A stretch of DNA of 64,000 nt from Streptomyces noursei (GCF_001646665.1 NZ_LWBU01000169.1:188468-252467); one strand, 5' to 3'. Positions 34,565 through 43,569 are shown, counted from the first letter of the stretch. The notes: a model not told the origin generated them from the sequence alone. Numbers and translations: made by a program.

Positions 34565-34936
34565 TCAGGGCGTCGTCTCGACGCGGATGGGGTCACCGGG
34601 GCGGACCGTGGCGAGGACGCGCGGGTCGCCGTCGACGCGCCCGAGGATGTTGCAGGGGCTCGCGAGGCGGCATTCGTCCCCGCGCGAGATGGGGGTAGGG
34701 CCGTAGGGGAGGGCCAGGGCGTCGCCCTCGGTCCAGAAGGCGACGGTGCCCGGCTCGACCACCTGGCGGGCGTCGGCCTCCAGGGCCGGGGAGACCGGTG
34801 TCTCGAAGTAGACCTCCTCGCCCCAGGTGTGGGCCGTGCAGGTGATCGGGAGAACCGCTGCGAGCGCCTTGCTGGTGGGCGTGTCGTCCAGGGTCGCGGT
34901 GGCCTGGCCGGCGGGCCAGGAGAGTCGGATCTGCAT
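34565..34936 (-). CDS. Cyclophilin-like fold protein (DUF369/TM1367 type)
   Basis: 123 residues from ATG 34936 (MQIRLSWPAGQATATLDDTP). It has the pattern of the cyclophilin-like TM1367 family: WGEEVYFETPVSPALE, VEPGTVAFWTEGDALALPYGPTPIS and ILGRVDGDP. Function of this family is unknown. The palindrome TTCAACA-AGA-TGTTGAA lies 8-25 bp before the start and may be the operator of an unlinked regulator. No clear Shine-Dalgarno. Divergent from cydA; 34355-34564 upstream of its stop side contain no gene. Confidence 0.8.
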   Translation of the reverse strand: MQIRLSWPAGQATATLDDTPTSKALAAVLPITCTAHTWGEEVYFETPVSPALEADARQVVEPGTVAFWTEGDALALPYGPTPISRGDECRLASPCNILGRVDGDPRVLATVRPGDPIRVETTP

Positions 34937-34944
34937 GCGCAAAA

Positions 34945-34961
34945 TTCAACAAGATGTTGAA
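34945..34961. promoter_or_regulatory. Palindromic operator before the cyclophilin-like gene
   Basis: Perfect 7-bp arms TTCAACA / TGTTGAA around AGA, ending 9 bp from the minus-strand start codon. Confidence 0.55.
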
Positions 34962-34984
34962 CTTTCGCGGAAGAGGCCCCCCGG

Positions 34985-35015
34985 TTTCCGGTACGGATTT
35001 CGTTTGAGTCATAAT
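34985..35015 (+). promoter_or_regulatory. Candidate cydA promoter
   Basis: CATAAT at 35010-35015 with TTTCCG at 34985-34990 (spacing 19). Transcription would start near 35021, so the Rex operator at 35025-35042 lies over the initially transcribed bases, as expected for repression. Confidence 0.4.
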
Positions 35016-35024
35016 AGCTTGTGA

Positions 35025-35042
35025 TTGTGAACGCATTCACAA
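35025..35042 (+). promoter_or_regulatory. Rex operator (ROP) before cydA
   Basis: TTGTGAACGCATTCACAA, an 18-bp near-perfect palindrome matching the known Rex site TTGTGAANNNNTTCACAA. Rex senses the NADH/NAD+ ratio and in S. coelicolor represses the cydABCD operon until NADH rises (oxygen limitation). The rex gene is not in this window. Confidence 0.95.
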
Positions 35043-35134
35043 GCGCGCCTGGTTCCTCCCAAGATCCACCGGAATCGGCGAGGCGACGCAAGGACGTCCG
35101 GACCGTAGGACGTAGGCCGTAAGGAGAAGCTGAC

Positions 35135-36661
35135 GTGGACCTGGCTCTGGCGCCAGAGACGCTGGCGAGGTGGCAGTTCGGTATCACCACCGTCTACCAC
35201 TTCCTCTTCGTTCCTTTGACGATCTCCCTCGCCGCACTCACCGCCGGTCTCCAGACGGCATGGGTGCGCACCGAGAAGGAGAAGTACCTCAGGGCGACGA
35301 AGTTCTGGGGGAAGCTGTTCCTCATCAACATCGCGATGGGCGTGGTCACGGGCATCGTGCAGGAGTTCCAGTTCGGCATGAACTGGTCCGACTACTCGCG
35401 CTTCGTCGGAGACGTCTTCGGAGCGCCGCTGGCCTTCGAGGCGCTGATCGCGTTCTTCTTCGAATCGACCTTCATCGGTCTGTGGATCTTCGGCTGGGAC
35501 AAGCTGCCGAAGAGGATCCACCTCGCCTGCATATGGATGGTGTCGATCGGCACCATCCTCTCGGCGTACTTCATCCTGGCGGCGAACTCCTGGATGCAGC
35601 ACCCGGTCGGTTACAAGATCAACGAGAAGACCGGCCGCGCCGAGCTCACCGACTTCTGGCTGGTGCTCACCCAGAACACGACCCTGACGCAGGTGTTCCA
35701 CACCATGTCGGCGGCCTTCCTGACGGGTGGCGCGTTCATGGTCGGCATCGCCGCCTTCCACCTGGCGCGCAAGAAGCACATCCCGGTGATGAAGACCTCG
35801 CTCCGCATGGGACTGGTCACCGTAGTCGTCGGCGGCATGTTCACCGCGATCAGCGGTGACTTCCTCGGCAAGGTCATGTACGAACAGCAGCCGATGAAGA
35901 TGGCCGCGGCCGAGGCGCTGTGGGAGGGCGAGAAGCCGGCGCCGTTCTCGGTCTTCGCCGTCGGCGACGTGGACAAGGGCCACAACAAGGTGGCGGTGGA
36001 GATCCCCGGACTGCTCTCCTTCCTCGCCCACAGCGACTTCGAGTCGTACGTCCCCGGCATCAACGACACCAACAAGGCCCTCCAGGAGAAGTACGGCCCC
36101 GGCGACTACCGGCCCAACATCCCCGTCGCGTACTGGGGGTTCCGGTGGATGATCGGCTTCGGCATGGCGTCCTTCTCGCTCGGCCTGCTCGGCCTCTGGC
36201 TGACCCGGAAGCGGTTCCTGCTGCCGCCACGGCTGCGGGTGGCGGCGGACGAGGTGCCCCACCTGGTGCTGTTCCGCAAGCCCCTGAGCCCCAAGCTGAC
36301 CAAGCTGTACTGGCTCGTCGCGCTGTGGACCCTGGCCTTCCCGCTCATCGCCAACTCATGGGGATGGATCTTCACCGAGATGGGCCGCCAGCCCTGGGTG
36401 GTGTACGGGGTGCTGCGCACCCGTGACGCGGTCTCGCCCGGAGTCTCCCAGGCCGAGGTGATCACCTCGATGGTCGTCTTCACCGCCCTCTACGCGGTGC
36501 TCGCCGTGATCGAGGTCCGGCTGCTCGTGAAGTACGTGAAGGCCGGTCCTCCGGAGCTGACCGAGTCCGACCTCAACCCGCCCACCAGGATCGGCGGCCA
36601 CGACCGGGACCCGGAGAACCCCGAGCGTGAAGTCGACCGGCCCATGGCCTTTTCGTACTGA
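35135..36661 (+). CDS. cydA: Cytochrome bd oxidase subunit I
   Basis: 508 residues from GTG 35135 (TAAGGAGAAG upstream). Subunit I carries hemes b558, b595 and d. Conserved parts: the N-terminal ARWQFGITTVYHFLFVPLTISLA (His ligand of b595), NIAMGVVTGIVQEFQFGMNWSDYSRFVGDVFG with quinol-site residues, the EGxR-type loop of the Q-loop with the short actinobacterial form, and GFRWMIGFGMAS. It reduces O2 with menaquinol without pumping protons. First gene of cydA-cydB-cydCD, under the Rex operator. Confidence 0.97.
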   Translation: MDLALAPETLARWQFGITTVYHFLFVPLTISLAALTAGLQTAWVRTEKEKYLRATKFWGKLFLINIAMGVVTGIVQEFQFGMNWSDYSRFVGDVFGAPLAFEALIAFFFESTFIGLWIFGWDKLPKRIHLACIWMVSIGTILSAYFILAANSWMQHPVGYKINEKTGRAELTDFWLVLTQNTTLTQVFHTMSAAFLTGGAFMVGIAAFHLARKKHIPVMKTSLRMGLVTVVVGGMFTAISGDFLGKVMYEQQPMKMAAAEALWEGEKPAPFSVFAVGDVDKGHNKVAVEIPGLLSFLAHSDFESYVPGINDTNKALQEKYGPGDYRPNIPVAYWGFRWMIGFGMASFSLGLLGLWLTRKRFLLPPRLRVAADEVPHLVLFRKPLSPKLTKLYWLVALWTLAFPLIANSWGWIFTEMGRQPWVVYGVLRTRDAVSPGVSQAEVITSMVVFTALYAVLAVIEVRLLVKYVKAGPPELTESDLNPPTRIGGHDRDPENPEREVDRPMAFSY

Positions 36662-36677
36662 GGACTGGAGCTGCGTC

Positions 36678-37679
36678 ATGGAACTTCACGACATCTGGTT
36701 CGTCGTCATCGCGGTCCTGTGGACCGGGTACTTCTTCCTGGAGGGCTTCGACTTCGGCGTCGGCGTCCTGACCAAGCTGCTCGCCCGCAACCGGGTCGAG
36801 AAGCGGGTACTGATCAACACCATCGGACCCGTCTGGGACGGCAACGAGGTGTGGCTGCTCACGGCCGGCGGGGCGACGTTCGCCGCCTTCCCCGACTGGT
36901 ACGCCACCCTCTTCTCCGGCTTCTACCTGCCGCTGCTGGTCATCCTGGTCTGCCTCATCGTCCGGGGTGTCGCCTTCGAGTACCGGGCCAAGCGCCCGGA
37001 GGAGAAGTGGCAGCACAACTGGGAGCAGGCCATCTTCTGGACGTCGCTGATCCCCGCGTTCCTCTGGGGTGTCGCCTTCGCCAACATCGTCCGGGGCGTG
37101 CGGATCGACGCCACCAAGGAGTACGTCGGCACGATGGTCGACCTGCTCAACCCGTTCGCCCTGCTGGGCGGAGCGGTGACACTGACGCTCTTCACCTTCC
37201 ACGGCACCGTCTTCACGGCCCTGAAGACGGTCGGGGACATCCGGGTGCGGGCGCGCCGGCTGGCGCTGGTGCTGGGAGCGGTCACCGTGGTGCTGTCCCT
37301 CGGCTTCCTGGGGTGGCTCCAGGTGTCCCGCGGCGACGGCACGAGCCTCGTCGCCATGGCGGTCGCCGCCGTGGCCCTGCTCGGAGCGGTCGGCGCGATC
37401 AAGGCCGGGCGCGAAGGCTGGTCGTTCGCGCTCTCGGGCATCACGATCGCGGCCGCGGTGGCCATGCTCTTCCTGACGCTCTTCCCGAACGTCATGCCGT
37501 CCTCGCTCAGTCCGGAGTGGAGCCTGACCGTCGCCAACTCCGCGTCCAGCCCGTACACCCTGAGGATCATGACCTGGTGTGCGGCGATCGCCGCGCCGCT
37601 GGTGATGCTGTACCAGGGGTGGACGTACTGGGTCTTCCGCAAGCGCATCGGCACCCAGCACATCGCCGACGCCCACTAG
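36678..37679 (+). CDS. cydB: Cytochrome bd oxidase subunit II
   Basis: 333 residues from ATG 36678, 16 bp after cydA. It begins MELHDIWFVVIAVLWTGYFFLEGFDFGVGVL, the CydB signature, with GPVWDGNEVWLLTAGGATFAAFPDWYATLFSGFYLPL following; nine transmembrane helices. CydB stabilises the hemes of CydA and provides the proton path. Part of the Rex-controlled operon. Confidence 0.97.
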   Translation: MELHDIWFVVIAVLWTGYFFLEGFDFGVGVLTKLLARNRVEKRVLINTIGPVWDGNEVWLLTAGGATFAAFPDWYATLFSGFYLPLLVILVCLIVRGVAFEYRAKRPEEKWQHNWEQAIFWTSLIPAFLWGVAFANIVRGVRIDATKEYVGTMVDLLNPFALLGGAVTLTLFTFHGTVFTALKTVGDIRVRARRLALVLGAVTVVLSLGFLGWLQVSRGDGTSLVAMAVAAVALLGAVGAIKAGREGWSFALSGITIAAAVAMLFLTLFPNVMPSSLSPEWSLTVANSASSPYTLRIMTWCAAIAAPLVMLYQGWTYWVFRKRIGTQHIADAH

Positions 37680-37692
37680 CGCACTGGTAGGG

Positions 37693-40600
37693 ATGTTTCA
37701 CGTGAAACCGATCGACCCGCGTCTGCTCCGCTACGCCCGGGCCACCCGTCTGTTCCTCGCGGCCGTGGTGGTCCTGGGTGTCGTCGGGGCGGTGCTGGTC
37801 GTCGCCCAGGCCATGCTCATCGCCGAAGTGGTGGTGGGGGCGTTCCAGCGGGGGCTGGACGCCGGAGACCTGGGGACGCCACTGGCGCTGCTGGCCGCGG
37901 TCGCGGTCGGGCGGGGTGTCGTCACGTGGCTGACCGAGCTGGCGGCCCATCGGGCCAGCGCCGCGGTCAAGTCCGAGCTGCGCGGCCGGCTGCTGGAGCG
38001 GGCTGCCGCGCTCGGGCCGGGATGGCTGAGCGGGCAGCGGGCCGGGTCGCTGGTGGCGCTGGCCACCCGGGGGGTGGACGCGCTCGACGACTACTTCGCG
38101 CGCTACCTGCCGCAGCTCGGGCTCGCGGTGGTGGTGCCGGTGGCGGTGCTGGCGCGGATCGTCACCGAGGACTGGGTGTCGGCGGCGATCATCGTCGGCA
38201 CCCTGCCGCTGATCCCGATCTTCATGGTCCTGATCGGGTGGGCCACCCAGGCCCGGATGGACCGGCAGTGGAAGCTGCTGTCCCGGTTGTCCGGACACTT
38301 CCTCGACGTGGTGGCCGGGCTGCCGACGCTGAAGGTGTTCGGCCGGGCCAAGGCGCAGGCGCAGTCGATCCGGGCCATCACCTCCGAGTACCGGCAGGCG
38401 ACGCTGCGCACCCTGCGGATCGCCTTCCTGTCGTCCTTCGCCCTGGAGCTGCTCTCCACGCTGTCCGTCGCCCTGGTGGCCGTCGGGGTCGGCATGCGGC
38501 TGGTGCACGGCGACCTGGATCTGTACACGGGGCTGGTGATCCTGATCCTGGCACCGGAGGCGTACCTGCCGCTGCGGCAGGTCGGCGCCCAGTACCACGC
38601 GGCCGCGGAGGGGCTGTCGGCCGCCGAGGAGATCTTCGCCGTACTGGAGACCCCGGTGCGCACGGCCGGTGGCGGGGCGGTGCCCGGCGCGGTGCGGGGC
38701 GAGCCGGTCGGTGGCGGGGCCGTGCCCGGCGCGGTGCGGCTGGAGCTGGAGAACGTGACCGTGCGGCACGCGGGTCGCGCCGAGCCCTCGCTGGACAGCG
38801 CGTCACTCGTCGTCGAACCGGGTGAGACAGTCGCCCTGGTCGGGCCGAGCGGGGTCGGCAAGTCGACGCTGCTGGACGTCGTGCTGGGGTTCGTGGAGCC
38901 GTCGGAGGACGGTGGCGCGGTACGCGTCGGGGGAGCCGACCTGCGGTCGGTGGACCCGGAGCGCTGGCGGGAGCGGATCGCCTGGGTGCCCCAGCGGCCG
39001 TACCTCTTCGCCGGGACCATCGCGGAGAACGTGCGCCTCGCCCGGCCGGACGCCGACGACGACGCCGTGGCGCGGGCGCTGCGCGACGCGGGGGCGGCCG
39101 AGTTCGTGGACGCGCTGCCGGCGGGTGCCGGGACGGTGCTGGGCGAGGACGGCGCGGGACTGTCGGCGGGCCAGCGCCAACGGCTCGCCCTGGCCCGGGC
39201 GTTCCTGGCCGACCGGCCGCTGCTCCTGCTGGACGAGCCGACGGCGGCGCTGGACGGCGCGACGGAGGGCGCCGTGGTGGAGGCGGTGCGCCGTCTCGCC
39301 GAGGGGCGGACGGTCCTCCTGGTGGTGCACCGCCCGGCGCTCCTGGCGGTGGCCGACCGGGTCGTCACGCTGGGGGAGCCGGCCGCCGGCGTCACGGGGA
39401 CCGCCGAGAGGGGCGCGCCGCGCGGACTGGACGCGCTGGACGCGGCCTTCGGGCTCGTGGGCGGGCACCAGGCCCCCGTCGAGACCGGTGCCGGCGTCGG
39501 TGCCGGTGCCGGTGCCGCGGACGCTGGCGGGGCCGCGGCCGCGGACGGCGACTCCGGGCACGGCGGCGGGGTGCTGGCACGGGTGCGCAGGACGGCCGGC
39601 GACCTCCGTGGCCGGCTCGGTCTGGCGCTGCTGCTGGGCAGCCTGGCGCTGGGGTCGGCCGTGGGGCTGATGGCCGTGTCCGGGTGGCTGATCTCCCGGG
39701 CCTCCGAGCAGCCCCCCGTGCTCCACCTGATGGTGGCCGTGACGGCGACCCGGGCGTTCGGCATCGGGCGGGCCGTGTTCCGGTACGCCGAGCGGCTGGT
39801 GTCGCACGACGCCGTGCTGCGGATGCTGGCCGATCTGCGGGTGGCCGTCTACTGCGGGCTGGAGCGGATCGCCCCGGCGGGGCTGCGCACGGTCCGCCGC
39901 GGCGACCTCCTGTCCCGGCTCGTCTCCGACGTGGACGCCCTCCAGGACTACTGGCTGCGGTGGCTGCTGCCCGCCGGTACCGCCGCCGTGGTCGGCGCGG
40001 GGGCCGTCGGGTTCACCGCGTGGCTGCTGCCCGAGGCCGGGGCGGTCCTCGCGGCCGGGCTCCTCGTCGCGGGCGTGGCCGTGCCGGTGGTGAGCGGCGC
40101 GGTGGCCCGCCGCGCCGAGCAGCGGCTCGCCCCGGCCCGCGGCGCGCTCGCGACCCGGATCGTGGACCTGCTGCGCGGCTGCGCCGAGCTGACGGTGGCG
40201 GGGGCCCTGGCCGGGCGGCTCACCCGCATGCGGGAGGCGGACGGCGCACTCACCCGCATCGCCACCCGGCAGGCCACCGCCACCGCCCTGGGCGGCGGAC
40301 TGTCCGCGCTGGTCACCGGGGTCACCGTGGCGGCGGCCGCGTTCGTCGGCGCGGGTGCGGTGCACGACGGGCGGCTCGACGGGGTGGCGCTGGCCGTGGT
40401 CGTCCTCACCCCGCTCGCCGCGTTCGAGGCGGTCACCGGCCTCCCGTCGGCCGTCCAGTACCGCCAGCGCGTCAAGCGGAGCGCGGAGCGGGTGTACGAG
40501 GTCCTCGACGCGCCCGTGCCCGTGCACGAACCGAGCGAGCCCCGGACCGCGCCGGACAGCCCGTTCCCGCTGGAGCTGCGCGGCCTCACCGCCCGCTACC

Positions 40601-41328
40601 CGGGCCAGGAGCGGGACGCCCTCGCGGGGTTCGACCTGCGCCTGGAGCCCGGCCGGCGGGTCGCCGTCGTCGGGGCGTCCGGGTCCGGCAAGACGACACT
40701 CGCCCAGGTGCTGCTGCGGTTCCTGGACGTGCGGGACGGGACGTACCGGATCGGCGGCACGGACGCGGACGCGCTCGACGGCGACGACGTACGCCGGCTG
40801 GTCGGGCTCTGCGCCCAGGACGCGCACATCTTCGACAGCTCCGTCCGGGAGAACCTGCGGCTGGCCAGGACCGGCGCGAGCGACGGCGACCTGCGCGCGG
40901 CGCTCGGCCGGGCCCGGCTGCTGGACTGGGTGGACGGCCTGCCCGAGGGGCTGGACACCCTGGTGGGCGAGCACGGCGCACGGCTCTCCGGCGGCCAGCG
41001 GCAGCGTCTGGCCCTCGCCCGGGCGCTCCTCGCCGACTTCCCCGTACTGGTGCTGGACGAGCCCGCCGAGCACCTGGACCTCGCCACGGCGGACGCCCTC
41101 ACCGACGACCTGCTGCGGGCCACCGAGGGCCGGACGACCGTGCTGATCACCCACCGGCTGCACGGCCTGGACGCCGTCGACGAAGTCGTCGTCCTCGAGG
41201 ACGGGCGTGCCGTGCAGCGCGGCCCGTACGCCGAGCTGGCGGACGCGGACGGGGCACTGCGCCGCATGCTGGAGCGCGAGCGGGAGGCGGACCGGCTGCT
41301 GCTGTCCCCCACGCCGCGCCGGGCATGA
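37693..41328 (+). CDS. cydCD: Fused heterodimeric ABC transporter CydDC
   Basis: 1211 residues, in actinobacteria a single-chain fusion of CydD and CydC, required for assembly of cytochrome bd (export of thiols/heme-related compounds). First half: transmembrane domain, then NBD1 with Walker A GPSGVGKST (about 385), LSAGQRQRLALARAF and LLLDEPTAALD. Second half: a TM domain from about 640, NBD2 with GASGSGKTT (about 994), LSGGQRQRLALARALL and LVLDEPAEHLD. ATG 37693 has its ribosome site (GTAGGGA) touching it; GTG 37702, inside the parS site, is 9 nt from that site and may be the real start. A 30-bp in-frame repeat lies in the linker at 38668-38739. Confidence 0.95.
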   Translation: MFHVKPIDPRLLRYARATRLFLAAVVVLGVVGAVLVVAQAMLIAEVVVGAFQRGLDAGDLGTPLALLAAVAVGRGVVTWLTELAAHRASAAVKSELRGRLLERAAALGPGWLSGQRAGSLVALATRGVDALDDYFARYLPQLGLAVVVPVAVLARIVTEDWVSAAIIVGTLPLIPIFMVLIGWATQARMDRQWKLLSRLSGHFLDVVAGLPTLKVFGRAKAQAQSIRAITSEYRQATLRTLRIAFLSSFALELLSTLSVALVAVGVGMRLVHGDLDLYTGLVILILAPEAYLPLRQVGAQYHAAAEGLSAAEEIFAVLETPVRTAGGGAVPGAVRGEPVGGGAVPGAVRLELENVTVRHAGRAEPSLDSASLVVEPGETVALVGPSGVGKSTLLDVVLGFVEPSEDGGAVRVGGADLRSVDPERWRERIAWVPQRPYLFAGTIAENVRLARPDADDDAVARALRDAGAAEFVDALPAGAGTVLGEDGAGLSAGQRQRLALARAFLADRPLLLLDEPTAALDGATEGAVVEAVRRLAEGRTVLLVVHRPALLAVADRVVTLGEPAAGVTGTAERGAPRGLDALDAAFGLVGGHQAPVETGAGVGAGAGAADAGGAAAADGDSGHGGGVLARVRRTAGDLRGRLGLALLLGSLALGSAVGLMAVSGWLISRASEQPPVLHLMVAVTATRAFGIGRAVFRYAERLVSHDAVLRMLADLRVAVYCGLERIAPAGLRTVRRGDLLSRLVSDVDALQDYWLRWLLPAGTAAVVGAGAVGFTAWLLPEAGAVLAAGLLVAGVAVPVVSGAVARRAEQRLAPARGALATRIVDLLRGCAELTVAGALAGRLTRMREADGALTRIATRQATATALGGGLSALVTGVTVAAAAFVGAGAVHDGRLDGVALAVVVLTPLAAFEAVTGLPSAVQYRQRVKRSAERVYEVLDAPVPVHEPSEPRTAPDSPFPLELRGLTARYPGQERDALAGFDLRLEPGRRVAVVGASGSGKTTLAQVLLRFLDVRDGTYRIGGTDADALDGDDVRRLVGLCAQDAHIFDSSVRENLRLARTGASDGDLRAALGRARLLDWVDGLPEGLDTLVGEHGARLSGGQRQRLALARALLADFPVLVLDEPAEHLDLATADALTDDLLRATEGRTTVLITHRLHGLDAVDEVVVLEDGRAVQRGPYAELADADGALRRMLEREREADRLLLSPTPRRA
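37695..37708. promoter_or_regulatory. parS site overlapping the cydCD translation start
   Basis: Exact GTTTCACGTGAAAC; it begins at the G of the ATG at 37693 and encodes FHVK of the protein's start. The GTG at 37702 lies inside the palindrome. Confidence 0.95.
38668..38739 (+). repeat. In-frame 30-bp duplication in cydCD
   Basis: Two copies (38668-38697, 38710-38739) differ at one base and are 42 bp (14 codons) apart, repeating GGGAVPGAVR in the linker between the first TM domain and NBD1. Probably tandem-duplication slippage; flexible linker, so tolerated. Confidence 0.75.
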
Positions 41329-41441
41329 CCGTGTCCGGGCGACCGCAGCACCCGGTGCACCAGGAGCACGGCGTGGCAGCGGCGGCGGGTCCAGCCGGTG
41401 CGGCGGTCCGGGGACGGACCACCGGCGACGGCGGTGGCGAT

Positions 41442-41475
41442 GGCGGTACGTCGGTGGTGGCGGTACATCGGTGGT
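41442..41475. repeat. 17-bp tandem duplication after cydCD
   Basis: GGCGGTACGTCGGTGGT (41442-41458) and GGCGGTACATCGGTGGT (41459-41475) differ at one base. They lie in the 240-bp gap between cydCD and the M23 peptidase, where no gene is supported. Confidence 0.6.
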
Positions 41476-41568
41476 GCGGGGAGCGCCCCTGGAGGCACCC
41501 TTCCGGGTGCGCCCGTAGGCCGGGCGGGGCAACGGCTGTGGGCCGGACGGCGGTACGACACCGCTGGG

Positions 41569-42699
41569 ATGCCGCACATCGGGGGCGCCCGGCGCCACCA
41601 TCCCAGGATGTTGTTCGTGGCGCTGGCCGTCCTGCTCGCTCTGCTCCCCCAGCCCTCGGCCGCCGCCGCCGAAGGGCCGGGCGGCACGGCCGGAGAGGTG
41701 GCGCGGCTGTACGACGAGGCCGCGCGGGCCACCGAGACGTACGAGCGCGGCCGGCGGGCGGCGGCCGGGCAGCGCGCCCTCGCCGGCCGGCTCCAGCGGC
41801 AGTTGGTCCTCAAGCGGCGGGAGCTGGCCCTGCTCAACGACCGGATGGGCGAGGTGGCCCGGGCCCAGTACCGCGCGGGCGGGTCGGTGGGCCTGACCGC
41901 GCGGCTGTTGCTGGGGGACGACGTGGACGAGGTGATGCGGGCGGAGCGGCTCGCCCGGCAGGCGGACCGGGCGGTGAACCGCCTCATGGAGCGCACCCGG
42001 GATGCGGAGCGGCGCCTCGCCCGGGCGGAGGCGGCGGCCCGCGCCGCGTGGCAGGACCTGGACGCGCGCCGGAAGCGGCTGGCCACGATCCGGGTGGGCA
42101 TCGAGGCGCGGCTGGAGCGCGCCCAGCGGCGGCTCCAGGTGGAGGCGGACCGGCGGGTGGCGGCGGGCCGGTGCGCGGTGGGGGACGCGGGCGGGGGTGC
42201 CGGTGCGGCCGCCGCGACGGGTGCGGGCGGGGGCTCGGGTGCGGGTTCGGGTGCGGTCGAGGCGGTGGGTGCAGGCGCGGGCGGGGCGCGGGGCTGGGTG
42301 GCGCCGGTGGAGGGGTACGTCCTGTCCGCCGGGTTCCACCGGGCGGGCACGCACTGGGCGCACCGCCACACGGGGCAGGACTTCGCGGTGGACGTCGGCA
42401 CCCCGGTGCGGTCGATCGGGACCGGGCGGGTGCGGTCGGTGTCGTGCGGCGGGGCGTTCGGCATCGAGGTGGTCGTGCGGCACGCGGGCGGCTGGTACTC
42501 GCAGTACGCGCACCTCGCCGCGCCCGTCGTGGCACCGGGGCAGCCGGTGGCCACCGGTCAGGTGATCGGGCGGTCGGGGAACACCGGCAACTCGACGGGG
42601 CCGCACCTCCACTTCGAGGTGCGGCTGACTCCGTACATGGGATCGGCCGTGGACCCGGTGCGCTGGCTGGGCGAGCACGGGGTCCGGTTGGGCGGGTGA
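41569..42699 (+). CDS. Secreted M23-family metallopeptidase with coiled coil
   Basis: 376 residues from ATG 41569 (MPHIGGARRHHPRMLFVALAV), giving a signal peptide with a basic n-region, hydrophobic core and cleavage near PSAAAAEG; ATG 41608 would shorten the n-region. Residues about 45-200 form a long coiled coil (many RR/AEAAR heptads), followed by a Gly/Ala linker (about 205-245), then the LytM domain: HRHTGQDFAVDVGTPV (H..D zinc ligands) and GPHLHFEVR (HxH). It cleaves peptidoglycan peptides or activates such enzymes. Placed after the cyd operon, on the same strand. Confidence 0.9.
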   Translation: MPHIGGARRHHPRMLFVALAVLLALLPQPSAAAAEGPGGTAGEVARLYDEAARATETYERGRRAAAGQRALAGRLQRQLVLKRRELALLNDRMGEVARAQYRAGGSVGLTARLLLGDDVDEVMRAERLARQADRAVNRLMERTRDAERRLARAEAAARAAWQDLDARRKRLATIRVGIEARLERAQRRLQVEADRRVAAGRCAVGDAGGGAGAAAATGAGGGSGAGSGAVEAVGAGAGGARGWVAPVEGYVLSAGFHRAGTHWAHRHTGQDFAVDVGTPVRSIGTGRVRSVSCGGAFGIEVVVRHAGGWYSQYAHLAAPVVAPGQPVATGQVIGRSGNTGNSTGPHLHFEVRLTPYMGSAVDPVRWLGEHGVRLGG

Positions 42700-42711
42700 G
42701 GGGCAGGGGCG

Positions 42712-43569
42712 TCAGTACGCGCCGAGGATGTCCTCGATGACGCGTGCGACCCCGTCGTCGTTGTTGGCCACGGTCCGGCCGGAGGCGGCGGCGACCACGT
42801 CCGGGTGCGCGTTGCCCATCGCGTACGAGCGGCCCGCCCAGGACAGCATCTCGATGTCGTTCGGCATGTCCCCGAACGCCACCACCTCGTCGGCGGAGAT
42901 GCCGCGCTCGGCGCAGCACAGCGCGAGCGTGCTCGCCTTGGACACGCCCAGTCCGCTGATCTCCAGCAGCGCGCTGGGGCTGGAGCGGGTGATGCTGGCG
43001 TGCTCGCCGGCCGCCGTGCGCGCCAGGGCGAGGAAGCCGTCCGGCGTCAGGTCGGGGTGGTGGGCGAGGAGCTTGAGCACGGGGGCGGTGAGGCCCGGCC
43101 CCGCCTCGTGCAGCAGGTCCTCGGCGGGGGCGATGGTGGCGTCGGGGTCGAGCCAGAAGGGCGGGTAGTCGGGCTCGTAGTGGAAGCCGGTGGTGAACTC
43201 GACGGCGAACGCCGTGCCGGGCGCCTCGCGGCGGAGCGTACCGATGACTTCCAGGGCCGTGGGCCGCTCCAGCGGCCGCACCTCCAGGAACGTGCCGCCG
43301 GAGTGCAGGTCGACGACGGCCGCGCCGTTGGCGCAGATGGCCAGGCCGTGGCCGTGGACGTGGTCGCTGACGACACCCATCCAGCGGGCGGGCCGGCCGG
43401 TGACGAAGAAGACCTCGATGCCGGCCTCCTCGGCCGCGGCGAGCGCTGTGATCGTCCGGTGGGAGACCGATTTGTCGTCGCGCAGAAGCGTTCCGTCGAG
43501 GTCGGTGGCGATCAACCGGGGACGTCGGTGTGCCGTGGGCCGGGGGCGGGGAGAGGTCGCTGAGGTCAC
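42712..43569 (-). CDS. Cof-type HAD phosphatase
   Basis: 285 residues from GTG 43569. Motif I is [11 protein letters not shown] (DxD at about 20-22), then VFFVTGRPARWM, a C2 cap (about 90-195), and motif [29 protein letters not shown]. Sugar-phosphate or flavin/PLP phosphatase activity is typical for the Cof type; substrate unknown. The ribosome site (GGGAG) is a little distant (12 nt). A paralogue of similar design lies at 56336-57142. Confidence 0.9.
   Translation of the reverse strand: MTSATSPRPRPTAHRRPRLIATDLDGTLLRDDKSVSHRTITALAAAEEAGIEVFFVTGRPARWMGVVSDHVHGHGLAICANGAAVVDLHSGGTFLEVRPLERPTALEVIGTLRREAPGTAFAVEFTTGFHYEPDYPPFWLDPDATIAPAEDLLHEAGPGLTAPVLKLLAHHPDLTPDGFLALARTAAGEHASITRSSPSALLEISGLGVSKASTLALCCAERGISADEVVAFGDMPNDIEMLSWAGRSYAMGNAHPDVVAAASGRTVANNDDGVARVIEDILGAY

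Noticed and set aside
38803..42678. Minus-strand reading frame of nearly 1300 codons across cydCD and the peptidase
   Set aside because: High-GC shadow: the plus strand has conserved ABC and M23 motifs, the minus frame has none.
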